Below, piece by piece: positions 17,301 to 25,723 of a stretch of DNA of 58,779 bases. Positions within the stretch are counted from its first letter, which is position 1. Every line of letters begins with the position of its first letter. This stretch comes from Bacteroidales bacterium M2. Lineage in GTDB: Bacteria > Bacteroidota > Bacteroidia > Bacteroidales > Muribaculaceae. The notes beneath the pieces were generated by a model that made no database searches, was not told the DNA's origin, and saw only the letters and a list, made by a program, of their open reading frames with translations. The stretch spans positions 20,139-78,917 of the forward strand of contig LUJM01000103.1 in assembly GCA_001689415.1 (NCBI GenBank). The letters are read 5' to 3'. A program made the translations under genes and the position numbers.

Positions 17301-17743
17301 TGAACAGCGAGAAGTACATACTAATCGTCAACGGCCCCAATATCAACCTCACCGGCATACGCCGCACCGACATCTACGGAAGCGGCAGCTACAGCGACAT
17401 GACGGCATGGATCGAGGCAAATGCCCCATGCCACATCGTCGTAGAGCAGAACAACGGCGAGGGACAGATTATCGACGCTCTGCACCGTGCGCACTTCGAC
17501 AACGAATGCGCAGGTGTAGTGCTCAACGCCGGGGCATATACCCACTACTCATATGCCATCGCCGATGCGGTAGAGGCCATAACAAAGCCCGTGGTAGAAG
17601 TACACATATCCAATATTCTTTCCCGCGAGGACTTCCGCTGCAAATCGGTAATCGCCAAGCACTGCATCGGCTCCATAGCCGGTTTCGGCTGGCAAAGCTA
17701 CACTCTCGCTCTAAAGGCTCTGACAGAGCATCTGACTAATTAA
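17300..17743 (+). CDS. aroQ: Type II 3-dehydroquinate dehydratase
   Basis: AroQ converts 3-dehydroquinate to 3-dehydroshikimate in the shikimate pathway. The 147-residue protein shows NGPNINLTGIRR (residues 11-22), the catalytic tyrosine in DIYGS (Tyr26), NAGAYTHYSYAI and the histidine in VVEVHISNI. Size is typical of type II dodecameric enzymes. It overlaps mrp by 1 nt and ends the trmB-mrp-aroQ unit. Confidence 0.95.
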   Translation: MNSEKYILIVNGPNINLTGIRRTDIYGSGSYSDMTAWIEANAPCHIVVEQNNGEGQIIDALHRAHFDNECAGVVLNAGAYTHYSYAIADAVEAITKPVVEVHISNILSREDFRCKSVIAKHCIGSIAGFGWQSYTLALKALTEHLTN

Positions 17744-17813
17744 ACGGCAATCTACCGCAACGACTTGGAGAGGCAAAACCAAGCTGTGTTTGTGAAACTT
17801 AAGAAAATCGTAT

Positions 17814-18983
17814 ATGGCAAATAAGAAAAGTATAGGCGAAAACAGCATGACTGTCGGTGTCGACGGCAAAAGGGCGGTGCTCAATGCCACAGGCCTTGGC
17901 AACTATAGTCGATACTACCTTAATATAATGTCGATGGCATATCCGTCGACAAAGTTCAGACTGTACTCTCCTGTCGATAAAGAGAACGACAGGCTCAAGC
18001 CTTTGCTCGACAGAGCCAATATCGATTTATTCGTACCGAAGCTGAGCATGCCATTGATGCGCTCGTGGTGGCGCACTATCGACATGCCCCTGCAGCTGCG
18101 AAACGACGAAGTAAGCATCTATCACGGACTCAGCAACGAGCTTCCCCTCACTATCAAGGGTGTATGCCCTACCGTAGTCACTATCCACGACCTCATCTAC
18201 AGGCGCGTCAAGGCTGACTACAGCGCGATAGACCGAAGGCTCTACGACTTCAAGTACAGCCGCTCGGCCCGCATTGCCACAAGGGTGATAGCTATCAGCG
18301 AACGCACAAAAGCCGACCTGATAGCCGACTACGACATCGACCCCGAAAAAATCGATGTAATATATCAGGGAATCGACCCCATATTCACCCTCAACATCGA
18401 CACTGCCAAGCGCATGGAAGTAAGGCAGAAATACAATCTACCCGAGCGCTATATCCTGGCCGTAGGCACTGTGCAGCCACGCAAAAACCAGCTGCTTGCC
18501 GTCAAGGCCCTCGAGCACCTTCCCAAGTCCGTGAAACTCGTTATCGTAGGACGTATGTCGGGCAGTTATGCCAACGAAGTAGAGCGATATATCTCGTCGC
18601 ACGGTCTCGCCGACAGGGTGCTACACCCCGATGTGCCTTTCAGCGACCTTCCGGCACTGTATGCCGATGCGGCTATTTCGTCGTATACCTCGCGCTACGA
18701 AGGTTTCGGCTTACCCGTGGTAGAGTCGCTCACCGTCGGCACTCCGGTAATAGCATGCACAGGCTCGTGCCTCGAAGAAGCCGGTGGTGAAGGAGGCATA
18801 TACATAGCCCCCGACGATGTAGATGCTTACGTAGAGGCTGCAGAGCACCTGCTCGACGACCGCGTATTCTACGACAAGACTGTGCGACTCGGCAAGCAGC
18901 ATGTGCGCCGTTTCTCGGCCGATGCTTTCGCAAAGGCCACAATGGCAACTTATAAAAAGGCTATAATCAGCGAATTGATATGA
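17814..18983 (+). CDS. Glycosyltransferase family 4
   Basis: This 389-residue protein has the GT-B fold pattern of GT4: an N-terminal GxGNYSRYY acceptor loop, VGTVQPRKNQLLAVKAL in the donor domain and the EGFGLPVVE (E-x7-E) nucleotide-sugar motif. It is a retaining sugar transferase for a cell-surface glycan or glycolipid; donor and acceptor are unknown. An alternative start at 17847 (MTVGVDGKRAV) is closer to the usual family start. It is the first of five genes and overlaps the next by 4 nt. Confidence 0.88.
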   Translation: MANKKSIGENSMTVGVDGKRAVLNATGLGNYSRYYLNIMSMAYPSTKFRLYSPVDKENDRLKPLLDRANIDLFVPKLSMPLMRSWWRTIDMPLQLRNDEVSIYHGLSNELPLTIKGVCPTVVTIHDLIYRRVKADYSAIDRRLYDFKYSRSARIATRVIAISERTKADLIADYDIDPEKIDVIYQGIDPIFTLNIDTAKRMEVRQKYNLPERYILAVGTVQPRKNQLLAVKALEHLPKSVKLVIVGRMSGSYANEVERYISSHGLADRVLHPDVPFSDLPALYADAAISSYTSRYEGFGLPVVESLTVGTPVIACTGSCLEEAGGEGGIYIAPDDVDAYVEAAEHLLDDRVFYDKTVRLGKQHVRRFSADAFAKATMATYKKAIISELI

Positions 18984-20008
18984 CAAATAAAACACTCCTC
19001 GTAGTCGGAGCCGGCGGATTTATAGGCGGCTTCATATGCAGCGAAGGCATTCGCCGGGGCTTCGACACCTATGCCGGCGTGCGTGAATCCACAAGCCGAC
19101 ATTATCTCACCGACCCTGCACTGCACATCGTAGACTTTGACTACGACAGCCCATCGGAACTTGGCCGACAACTTCGCGAAGCAGCTCCCGAAGGCGGCTG
19201 GGATATGATTATCTACAATCTCGGAGCTACCAAGGCACTGAATTTCGGCGATTTCAACCGCATCAACTTCGAGTACCTGCGCAATTTCACAGAGGCTCTG
19301 GAGCGCAACAAGCTCATGCCACGCAAATTCCTCTTCATGAGTTCGCTGAGCGCACTCGGTCTGGCCGACGAGAAAAACTATACCCCTATCGACTCGTCGA
19401 CCGTGCCGCACCCCAACACCCGCTACGGCCTGTCGAAAATCAAGGCCGAGATGTATCTTGAGACGCATCCCGAGATTCCTTGGACCATTTTCAGGCCCAC
19501 CGGAGTATACGGCCCACACGAGAAGGACTACCTGATGATGATACAGTGCATCGACCGCCACTTCGACTTCGGCGTGGGCTACCGCAAGCAACTGCTTACA
19601 TTTATATATGTCGACGACCTCGTGGGAGCCATGTTCGATGCACTCGCAACCGACAATACTCTCCATAAAAAATACATCATCAGCGAGCCACGAGCCTACA
19701 CACAGACCGAATTCAGACAGATTGTAGCCAAAGCCCTCGGCCGCAAGGCCGTGATACCCGTCAAACTTCCGCTGTGGGCTGCATATGTGGCATCGTATGC
19801 AGCCGAGAAATGGAGCCACATCAGCCTGAAGCCCTCGACCCTCAACCGCGACAAGTTCAAAATCATGCGCCAGCGCAACTGGAACTGCTCGGTGGCCGAT
19901 GCCGTGGCCGATTTCGGCTTCAAATCCGAATTCCCGCTCGAACGCGGCATCGAAGAGACCGTCAAGGCATATCTGGCTGACAAGGCAGCCGCCAAGACAT
20001 CGAAATGA
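18980..20008 (+). CDS. Extended SDR NAD(P)-dependent epimerase/dehydratase
   Basis: This 342-residue protein begins with the Rossmann motif VVGAGGFIGGF (GxxGxxG) and has the catalytic YGLSK (YxxxK) after MSSLSALG. These are marks of extended short-chain dehydrogenases acting on nucleotide sugars or related compounds. It overlaps both neighbours by 4 nt (ATGA), tying it to the glycosyltransferase and the small membrane protein. The exact sugar reaction cannot be told. Confidence 0.85.
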   Translation: MTNKTLLVVGAGGFIGGFICSEGIRRGFDTYAGVRESTSRHYLTDPALHIVDFDYDSPSELGRQLREAAPEGGWDMIIYNLGATKALNFGDFNRINFEYLRNFTEALERNKLMPRKFLFMSSLSALGLADEKNYTPIDSSTVPHPNTRYGLSKIKAEMYLETHPEIPWTIFRPTGVYGPHEKDYLMMIQCIDRHFDFGVGYRKQLLTFIYVDDLVGAMFDALATDNTLHKKYIISEPRAYTQTEFRQIVAKALGRKAVIPVKLPLWAAYVASYAAEKWSHISLKPSTLNRDKFKIMRQRNWNCSVADAVADFGFKSEFPLERGIEETVKAYLADKAAAKTSK

Positions 20009-20247
20009 ACGCACCGAAATGGGCTACGGCCATAGCCGTAATCATATGCCTGCCTATCATATCAATGCCTTGGCTGATAGCCCAATGCCAGCCCGACAGC
20101 TTCAATGAGAAACTGCTTTGGGCATACCCCTTTGCGGTCATTTGCGGTGCATACTGCGCATGGAAATCCATGCCCGACAGGCCCGAAGTATTCTGGATAC
20201 TTATAGCCGTTATCGCCCTCACCCACGCAGCTGTATGGTTGCTTTGA
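20005..20247 (+). CDS. Small three-helix membrane protein
   Basis: This 80-residue hydrophobic protein has three predicted membrane helices (about residues 7-26, 36-53, 61-79). It is not recognised. It overlaps the SDR gene by 4 nt and is followed 29 nt later by an O-methyltransferase, so it very likely belongs to the operon. It could be a small subunit for glycan or lipid handling; there is no direct evidence. Confidence 0.7.
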   Translation: MNAPKWATAIAVIICLPIISMPWLIAQCQPDSFNEKLLWAYPFAVICGAYCAWKSMPDRPEVFWILIAVIALTHAAVWLL

Positions 20248-20276
20248 CCAAAACACCCTCAAGTACTAACAGACAA

Positions 20277-20906
20277 ATGACTATCGACGAATATATCGAA
20301 CGCCATATCGACGCCGAGCCGCCGCATCTGCGAGCGCTCTACCGCCGCACACACCTCGAGCGCCTGTACCCACGCATGTGCACCGACCACACCCAGGGAC
20401 GTATACTCGCTATGCTCATTGCCATGATTCGCCCTACGCGGATAGTAGAGTTAGGCACATTTACCGGTTACTCAACACTTTGCATGGCCGAAGCCATGCC
20501 CGCAGCATGCCACATCGACACAATCGAGGTAGACCCCGAATATGCCGACGACATTCGCGACACATTCGCCGAAGCCGGACACTCCGACGACATCACACTC
20601 CATATCGGCGATGCCCTCGAAGTACTGCCACAACTATTGGCGACGAATACCTACGACATGGCATTTGTCGATGCCAACAAGCGACACTACATCGAATATT
20701 TCGACCTTCTCATATCCGCCATGCCTTCGGGGGCCTATATCCTCGCCGACAATACCCTATGGGGCGACAAGGTGCTCGACAAAGACGCGCATGACCCTCA
20801 GACCGACGGCATACGCGCCTTCAACGATGCTATCGCAGCAAACACGGCTGTAAACAAAATCATCCTGCCCATTCGCGACGGACTTACCGTAATCAGGAAA
20901 AAATAA
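20277..20906 (+). CDS. Class I SAM-dependent O-methyltransferase (COMT-like)
   Basis: This 209-residue protein matches small bacterial O-methyltransferases of the caffeoyl-CoA/catechol type. Motifs: VELGTFTGYSTLCMAEA (SAM motif I), DTIEVDPEY, MAFVDANKRHYIEYFD with metal-ligand-type Asp, and LADNTLWGDKV. The start at 20277 (MTIDEYIERHI) fits the family; upstream codons overlap the previous gene. In this operon it may methylate a sugar or phenolic group, which is inference. Confidence 0.88.
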   Translation: MTIDEYIERHIDAEPPHLRALYRRTHLERLYPRMCTDHTQGRILAMLIAMIRPTRIVELGTFTGYSTLCMAEAMPAACHIDTIEVDPEYADDIRDTFAEAGHSDDITLHIGDALEVLPQLLATNTYDMAFVDANKRHYIEYFDLLISAMPSGAYILADNTLWGDKVLDKDAHDPQTDGIRAFNDAIAANTAVNKIILPIRDGLTVIRKK

Positions 20907-20907
20907 A

Positions 20908-21810
20908 ATGCTATCCAAAATTATCAAGACATACCGCGGGCTTACGGCAAACTGCTGGAACATAGCCCTATGCGATACCCCGGTCGATGACACCGTCAAA
21001 GGCAAAGAGCTACGTCTGAGGTGGTTGAAACACAAGCACAAAGAGAGCTGGTTTGCCGACCCGTTCATTCTTCGGGCCGACGACGAGGTAGTAGAGTTTC
21101 TTGTCGAAGAATTCGTATACAGCACCAAACTCGGGCGCATATCGAGGCTTATCGCCGACCGCAAGACCATGCAGCTCAAAGAAATACGCCCGATACTCGA
21201 GCTCGACAGCCACCTCAGCTTCCCGGCTATTATGCGCAAGGGCAACGAAATATACATCTATCCCGAAAACGGCACAGCCGACAATCTGACCCTCTACCAC
21301 TACGACCCCGCAACAGACCGTTGCACCAAGGTAGAAAAGATTTCAGACCGCCCTCTTGCCGATGCAATCATCTGCGAAATCCATGGGCGCAAGTACATGC
21401 TCACCACATCGCTACCCGAGCCAAACGGTGCCGAACTCGAGGTACTGACCATGGAGCATGGGCATCCAGAGCACTTACAGACCGTGGTTTTTGAGCGCAA
21501 CACCGGACGCAACGCCGGCGACATATTCAAAGTCGGCGACACATATTACCGCCCGGCGCAGGAAAAAATCGGCGACGAATACGGCGCCGCCATATCGCTG
21601 CAGCGCATCGACAGCGACGGCGATGGCAAGCTGTCGTTTAGCGAAGTGGCTGTGTACAAATCACCTTCGGCAAGGCTCGAGCTCGGCTTCCACACCTTCA
21701 ACGTCCACGGCGACCTTATCGTTGTCGACGCAAAAGGCTACCGCTATCCTTTCATAGCCAGGATACTCAAGGGCCTACGCTCGCTCACAAAGAACAAAAA
21801 AGCGGTTTAG
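20908..21810 (+). CDS. Beta-propeller protein resembling GINT1 N-terminal domain
   Basis: This 300-residue protein starts 1 nt after the methyltransferase. The segments WFADPFIL, LSFPAIMRKGNEIYIYPEN and LVVDAKGYRYP resemble a five-bladed beta-propeller family related to GH43 and named after the N-terminal domain of glucosamine inositolphosphorylceramide transferase. No active-site assignment is possible. Its place at the end of a glycosyltransferase operon suggests a role in glycan or glycolipid synthesis. Confidence 0.55.
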   Translation: MLSKIIKTYRGLTANCWNIALCDTPVDDTVKGKELRLRWLKHKHKESWFADPFILRADDEVVEFLVEEFVYSTKLGRISRLIADRKTMQLKEIRPILELDSHLSFPAIMRKGNEIYIYPENGTADNLTLYHYDPATDRCTKVEKISDRPLADAIICEIHGRKYMLTTSLPEPNGAELEVLTMEHGHPEHLQTVVFERNTGRNAGDIFKVGDTYYRPAQEKIGDEYGAAISLQRIDSDGDGKLSFSEVAVYKSPSARLELGFHTFNVHGDLIVVDAKGYRYPFIARILKGLRSLTKNKKAV

Positions 21811-21854
21811 AGCACGGAAAGTGGCCTAATTAACAATATTTCACTATTCGACAT

Positions 21855-21885
21855 AATCGCCTTACACACCTCTGTAGAGGCGATT
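21855..21885 (+). terminator. Hairpin after the glycan operon
   Basis: AATCGCCT (21855-21862) pairs with AGGCGATT (21878-21885), with inner TACA/TGTA pairing around a CACCTC loop. A short T-rich stretch follows. It separates the glycan operon from acpP. Confidence 0.6.
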
Positions 21886-21930
21886 TACATACCCAAGAGG
21901 CACTTAGAGCACCAGCTCAATCGATAAAAA

Positions 21931-21962
21931 TTTCCGTATATTTGGAATAATTTGTAACTTTG
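21931..21962 (+). promoter_or_regulatory. acpP promoter
   Basis: -7 TAACTTTG (21955-21962) has a -33 TTTC (21931-21934, one mismatch) at a 20-nt spacer. A second exact -7-like sequence TATATTTG (21937-21944) lies just upstream, so start sites may be tandem. The leader is about 40 nt and AT-rich. Confidence 0.65.
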
Positions 21963-22007
21963 CACCGCAAAAAGTGAATTTTATTAATCTCAAATATTTA
22001 AACAACC

Positions 22008-22244
22008 ATGTCTGAAATTGCAGATCGCGTGAAAAGCATCGTAGTTGACAAACTCGGTGTAGAGCCCGAAAAAGTAACAGAAGAAGCAGCATTCATCACC
22101 GACCTCGGCGCCGACAGCCTCGACACCGTAGAGCTCATCATGGACTTCGAAAAAGAATTCGGTATCACCATTCCCGACGAAGAAGCTGAGAAAATCAAAA
22201 CTGTAGGCGACGCTATCGCTTTCGTTGAAGCTCACGCTGCTTAA
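22008..22244 (+). CDS. acpP: Acyl carrier protein
   Basis: ACP carries the growing acyl chain on 4'-phosphopantetheine during fatty acid synthesis. The 78-residue acidic protein has the attachment motif DLGADSLDTVEL with Ser37. Its own promoter match, a long leader and a T-tailed hairpin before fabF suggest very high expression with partial read-through. Confidence 0.97.
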   Translation: MSEIADRVKSIVVDKLGVEPEKVTEEAAFITDLGADSLDTVELIMDFEKEFGITIPDEEAEKIKTVGDAIAFVEAHAA

Positions 22245-22281
22245 GCGGCTTACCGCGTCAGCACACCTAAAAACATTTAAG

Positions 22282-22326
22282 CCGCCGCGGATTTTCTATC
22301 ATGAAAACAGCGGCGGTTTTTCTTTT
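22282..22326 (+). terminator. Terminator/attenuator between acpP and fabF
   Basis: CCGCCGC (22282-22288) pairs with GCGGCGG (22310-22316), with further TTTTC/GAAAA pairing inside, followed by TTTTTCTTTTG. It has the form of a strong intrinsic terminator located between two genes normally transcribed together, 32 nt before fabF. Confidence 0.75.
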
Positions 22327-22357
22327 GTAGCCTCCTTATTTAGCCACATCAGTATAT

Positions 22358-23629
22358 ATGGAACTCAAACGAGTAGTAGTTACCGGCCTTGGCGCCATTA
22401 CTCCTCTGGGCAACGACGTTGCAACAACTTGGGAGAACGCCAAAGCCGGCGTCAGCGGCGCCGGACCTATCACACACTTTGATGCAAGTCTTTTCAAGAC
22501 TCAATTCGCATGCGAGGTCAAAGACTTCAAACCCGAAGAGCACTTTGACCGCAAGAAAATGCGCCAGCTCGACCTGTACGCTCAATATGCCCTTGTGGCT
22601 GCCCGTCAGGCCGTCAAAGACGCCGGCCTCGAAGATGCGCCCGAAGGCACTATAAACAAAAACCGTGTCGGAGTTATCGTTGCCGCAGGTATCGGCGGTC
22701 TTCACACTTTCGAAGAAGAAGCCGGATACTACGCCCTCAACGCCGACAAAGGTCCTAAATACAACCCCTTCTTCATCCCCAAGATGATTGCCGATATTGC
22801 AAGCGGACACATCTCGATGGAGTATGGTTATCACGGCCCTAACTTCGGTGTCGTTTCGGCTTGCGCTTCATCTAACAACGCAATCATCGACGCCTTCAAC
22901 CTCATCCGTCTCGGCAAAGCCGACATCTTCGTAACCGGTGGTGCAGAAGCCGCAATCTACCCTGCAGGCGTAGGCGGTTTCAACTCTATGCACGCACTTT
23001 CGACACGCAACGATAGCCCCACAACTGCTTCGCGCCCCTTCAGCAAGAGCCGCGACGGCTTCGTTATGGGCGAAGGCTCGGCAGTACTCGTACTCGAGGA
23101 ACTTGAGCACGCTATCGCACGTGGCGCACACATCTACTGCGAAATCGCAGGCGGAGGCATGTCGGCCGACGCTCACCACCTCACAGCAACCCACCCCGAA
23201 GGCCTCGGCGCTAAGCTGGCAATGTCGGCTGCCCTCGAAGATGCAGGCATGACTCCCGAAGACATCGACTACATCAACGTACACGGCACTTCGACCCCCG
23301 TGGGCGATGTCAGCGAGGTTAAAGCTATCGTTGAGCTCTTCGGCGACGCTGCCAAGAAACTCAACATCTCGTCGACAAAATCGATGACCGGCCACCTCCT
23401 TGGCGCTACCGGCGCTCTCGAAGCCATGTTCTCGATCAAGGCCGTAGAGGAAGACATCGTGCCTCCCACAATCAACCACGACCCCGAGGACCAGGACGAA
23501 AATATCGACTATTCTCTCAACTTCACCTTCAACAAAGCACAGAAGCGCACCGTACGTGCAGCCCTCTCAAATGCTTTCGGTTTCGGCGGACACAACGCTA
23601 CCGTTATCGTCAAGAAGTTCGAGAAATAA
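22358..23629 (+). CDS. fabF: Beta-ketoacyl-ACP synthase II
   Basis: FabF condenses malonyl-ACP with acyl-ACP in fatty acid elongation. The 423-residue protein has the thiolase-fold Cys-His-His triad: Cys169 in VSACASSNN, His in NVHGTSTPVGD and His in MTGHLLGATGALEA. It also carries GGAEAAI and the GFGGHNA C-terminal loop. Length is typical. It lies downstream of acpP, the usual gene order. Confidence 0.96.
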   Translation: MELKRVVVTGLGAITPLGNDVATTWENAKAGVSGAGPITHFDASLFKTQFACEVKDFKPEEHFDRKKMRQLDLYAQYALVAARQAVKDAGLEDAPEGTINKNRVGVIVAAGIGGLHTFEEEAGYYALNADKGPKYNPFFIPKMIADIASGHISMEYGYHGPNFGVVSACASSNNAIIDAFNLIRLGKADIFVTGGAEAAIYPAGVGGFNSMHALSTRNDSPTTASRPFSKSRDGFVMGEGSAVLVLEELEHAIARGAHIYCEIAGGGMSADAHHLTATHPEGLGAKLAMSAALEDAGMTPEDIDYINVHGTSTPVGDVSEVKAIVELFGDAAKKLNISSTKSMTGHLLGATGALEAMFSIKAVEEDIVPPTINHDPEDQDENIDYSLNFTFNKAQKRTVRAALSNAFGFGGHNATVIVKKFEK

Positions 23630-23649
23630 TAATACTCCAGTACAAAACG

Positions 23650-23693
23650 ACCGGCTTAACGCTCGGCGCCATTTGGCGTGGCGTTAAGCCGGT
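23650..23693 (+). terminator. fabF terminator
   Basis: A 13-bp perfect stem (ACCGGCTTAACGC with its complement at 23681-23693) encloses an inner CGCC/GGCG hairpin. The tail TGCTTGATTATAATATT is only moderately T-rich. A separate small hairpin ATGGGC-TTAG-GCCCAT (23717-23732) follows, before mtnN. Confidence 0.7.
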
Positions 23694-23752
23694 TGCTTGA
23701 TTATAATATTCGACGAATGGGCTTAGGCCCATGACAATATATACCGACAAAA

Positions 23753-24424
23753 ATGACAATCGCCATTATAGTAGCCATGGACAAGGAGCTGCAACTCCTG
23801 CTGCCGATGCTCAACGACCGCCAAGAAATCGAAGGCGGCAAATACTACACCGGCACAATGGCCGGCCACAAAATCATCGCCACAAAATGCGGTATCGGCA
23901 AGGTAAACGCCGCCCTGGGCGCTGCCGCGCTGATCGACACCTATGCTCCCGACATGGTTATAAACACCGGTGTAGCTGGCGGAACAGGCGCTACCGAGCA
24001 TCCGGCCCGAGTTCTCGACGTAGTTCTGGCCGACGAAGTGGCGTATCACGATGTATGGTGCGGACCGGGCACCGAACCGGGCACCGCTGCAGGATGCCCC
24101 GCCCGCTTCAAATGCCCTCTCTCGCAGGACACTCGCAAGGCTCTCGGCGCTAAAGAAGGCCTCCTTGCCTCGGGCGACATCTTTGTCGACAGGCGCGAAG
24201 ACCTCGACCGCATACTTGCCCTCTACCCCGACGCGATAGCCGTAGATATGGAATCTGCCGCCATTGCACAGACATGCCACATGCGCGAGGTGCCATTTGT
24301 ATGCCTCCGCGTAATCAGCGACACCCCCGGCGAAGGTGGCAATGCTGCCGCATACAACGACTTCTGGACTGCAGCCCCCAAGGCCACATTCCACGCTCTC
24401 GAACACCTTCTCGAAATCTTGTAA
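23753..24424 (+). CDS. mtnN: 5'-methylthioadenosine/S-adenosylhomocysteine nucleosidase
   Basis: MtnN (Pfs) cleaves adenine from SAH and MTA in SAM recycling. The 223-residue protein has the PNP-fold signature: IAIIVAMDKEL at the N-terminus, GIGKVNAALGA, NTGVAGG and VDMESAAIAQTC near residue 164. It would serve the many SAM-dependent methyltransferases of the cell. The AlbA_2-domain gene begins immediately after the stop (TAA then ATG). Confidence 0.94.
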   Translation: MTIAIIVAMDKELQLLLPMLNDRQEIEGGKYYTGTMAGHKIIATKCGIGKVNAALGAAALIDTYAPDMVINTGVAGGTGATEHPARVLDVVLADEVAYHDVWCGPGTEPGTAAGCPARFKCPLSQDTRKALGAKEGLLASGDIFVDRREDLDRILALYPDAIAVDMESAAIAQTCHMREVPFVCLRVISDTPGEGGNAAAYNDFWTAAPKATFHALEHLLEIL

Positions 24425-25093
24425 ATGAAAGACCTGCAAGCCATACGCGGTGCCCGACTCCTGCGAGAATGGATTGCGCAGGGCGAACATCAGACCCAGG
24501 ATTTTAAATTCGCTATCAGCGACGCCCGCAAGATAGCACGCTCGCTGTCGGCTTTTGCCAATCGCGACGGCGGGCGCTTACTCATTGGCGTCAAGGACAA
24601 TGGCGTTATCGCCGGCGTAAGAAACGAAGAAGACATCTACGTGGTCGAGCAGGCCGCCGAGCGATATTGCCGCCCGGCACAGCAAGTAAGCTTCAAAGCA
24701 TACCGCATAGAGGGTAATATCCACGTGATAGTCGCATCTATCGAAGCCAGCCCCGAAAAACCGGTATATGCAATCGAACCCGACGGCAGCAGCAGGGCAT
24801 ACTACCGCATCGCCGACGAGAACATCCATGCACGCCCACTCATGGTACGCGCATGGCAGATTCGCAACGACGACAGCTCGGCCACATTCACCCTCCAGGA
24901 CCCTCACACAGCGGTTCTCGACTACATAGCCTCACACCCCGGGATTGACGACACCCGCCGAATCGCACTCGACTTGCACATAGCCGTAGCAACTGCCGAG
25001 GATGCCATCGCGAGCCTTGCCGCCATGGAATTGGTAAAATTCGACTATCAAGGCGGACACTTTATGATAAGCCTCTCAGAACCCCAAGTCTAA
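24425..25093 (+). CDS. AlbA_2 (Schlafen-like) domain protein
   Basis: This 222-residue protein contains an AlbA_2 domain in its N-terminal half: GEHQTQDFKFAI, ARSLSAFANRDGGRLLIGVKD and the usual GV...E...D pattern. The C-terminal third (HTAVLDYIASHPGIDD...) looks like a winged helix. Family members are putative DNA- or RNA-binding regulators or nucleases. It abuts mtnN with no gap and precedes a Nudix gene by 19 nt, so it is in their operon. Function unknown. Confidence 0.75.
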   Translation: MKDLQAIRGARLLREWIAQGEHQTQDFKFAISDARKIARSLSAFANRDGGRLLIGVKDNGVIAGVRNEEDIYVVEQAAERYCRPAQQVSFKAYRIEGNIHVIVASIEASPEKPVYAIEPDGSSRAYYRIADENIHARPLMVRAWQIRNDDSSATFTLQDPHTAVLDYIASHPGIDDTRRIALDLHIAVATAEDAIASLAAMELVKFDYQGGHFMISLSEPQV

Positions 25094-25112
25094 CGCAAAT
25101 CACTCACAATCA

Positions 25113-25622
25113 ATGAAGGACAACGCACAAGAGTTACTACCGATTGTCGACGAGGCAGGCCACCGTATAGGCACAGCCACACGCGGCGAATGTCACGGCG
25201 GGTCGATGCTGCTCCACCCCGTAGTACACCTCCACGTATTCAACAGTCGTGGCGAACTCTACCTGCAGAAGCGCCCAATGTGGAAAGACATACAACCGGG
25301 CCGCTGGGACACAGCTGTAGGTGGCCACGTTGATCCGGACGAAACCATCGAAGCCGCCCTACGTCGAGAAGCTCGCGAAGAACTTGGCATCCAAGACTTT
25401 ATCGCCGAGCCACTCACATGCTACATATTCCGGTCCGACCGCGAGCGAGAGCTCGTCAATGCTTTCAAGACCGTAATCGACGACATACCCTGCCCCACCG
25501 ACGAACTAGACGGAGGCCGCTTTTGGACTCAAGCAGAAATCCTCGATGCCATAGGCCACGACATTCTAACCCCTAACTTCGAAAAAGAATACACCCGACT
25601 GTTTCTCAATTCAGAAGAGTAG
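25113..25622 (+). CDS. Nudix hydrolase
   Basis: This 169-residue protein has a complete Nudix box from Gly71 to Ile93: GHVDPDETIEAALRREAR followed by EELGI, matching G-x5-E-x7-REUxEExGU exactly. The N-terminal part (LHPVVHLHVFNSRGELYLQKR) is the form found in Idi-like and YfcD-like Nudix proteins. Substrate unknown. It closes the mtnN unit; a palindrome-containing gap of about 100 nt separates it from porV. Confidence 0.88.
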   Translation: MKDNAQELLPIVDEAGHRIGTATRGECHGGSMLLHPVVHLHVFNSRGELYLQKRPMWKDIQPGRWDTAVGGHVDPDETIEAALRREAREELGIQDFIAEPLTCYIFRSDRERELVNAFKTVIDDIPCPTDELDGGRFWTQAEILDAIGHDILTPNFEKEYTRLFLNSEE

Positions 25623-25703
25623 TATACACTGAATAGACAATAAAATTCTATTGCAGGGCAATAAACTGCAAAAAAAAGAGTTATACCATTAGCGCCCCTA
25701 CAA

Positions 25704-25715
25704 AAAAGCGCTTTT
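25704..25715. repeat. Palindrome upstream of porV
   Basis: AAAAGCGCTTTT is a perfect 12-bp palindrome ending 8 nt before the porV ATG. It overlaps an AGCGC/GCGCT hairpin with a T run (25691-25715) and follows a TTGCAG/CTGCAA hairpin (about 25652-25672). It may end upstream transcription or structure the porV leader; no recognised promoter element is seen. Confidence 0.35.
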
Positions 25716-25723
25716 GCTATCAG

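Noticed and set aside
23694..23752. Possible SAH or SAM riboswitch before mtnN
   Set aside because: Only one 6-bp hairpin (ATGGGC-TTAG-GCCCAT) is present; the conserved cores of known SAM and SAH riboswitches are not seen.
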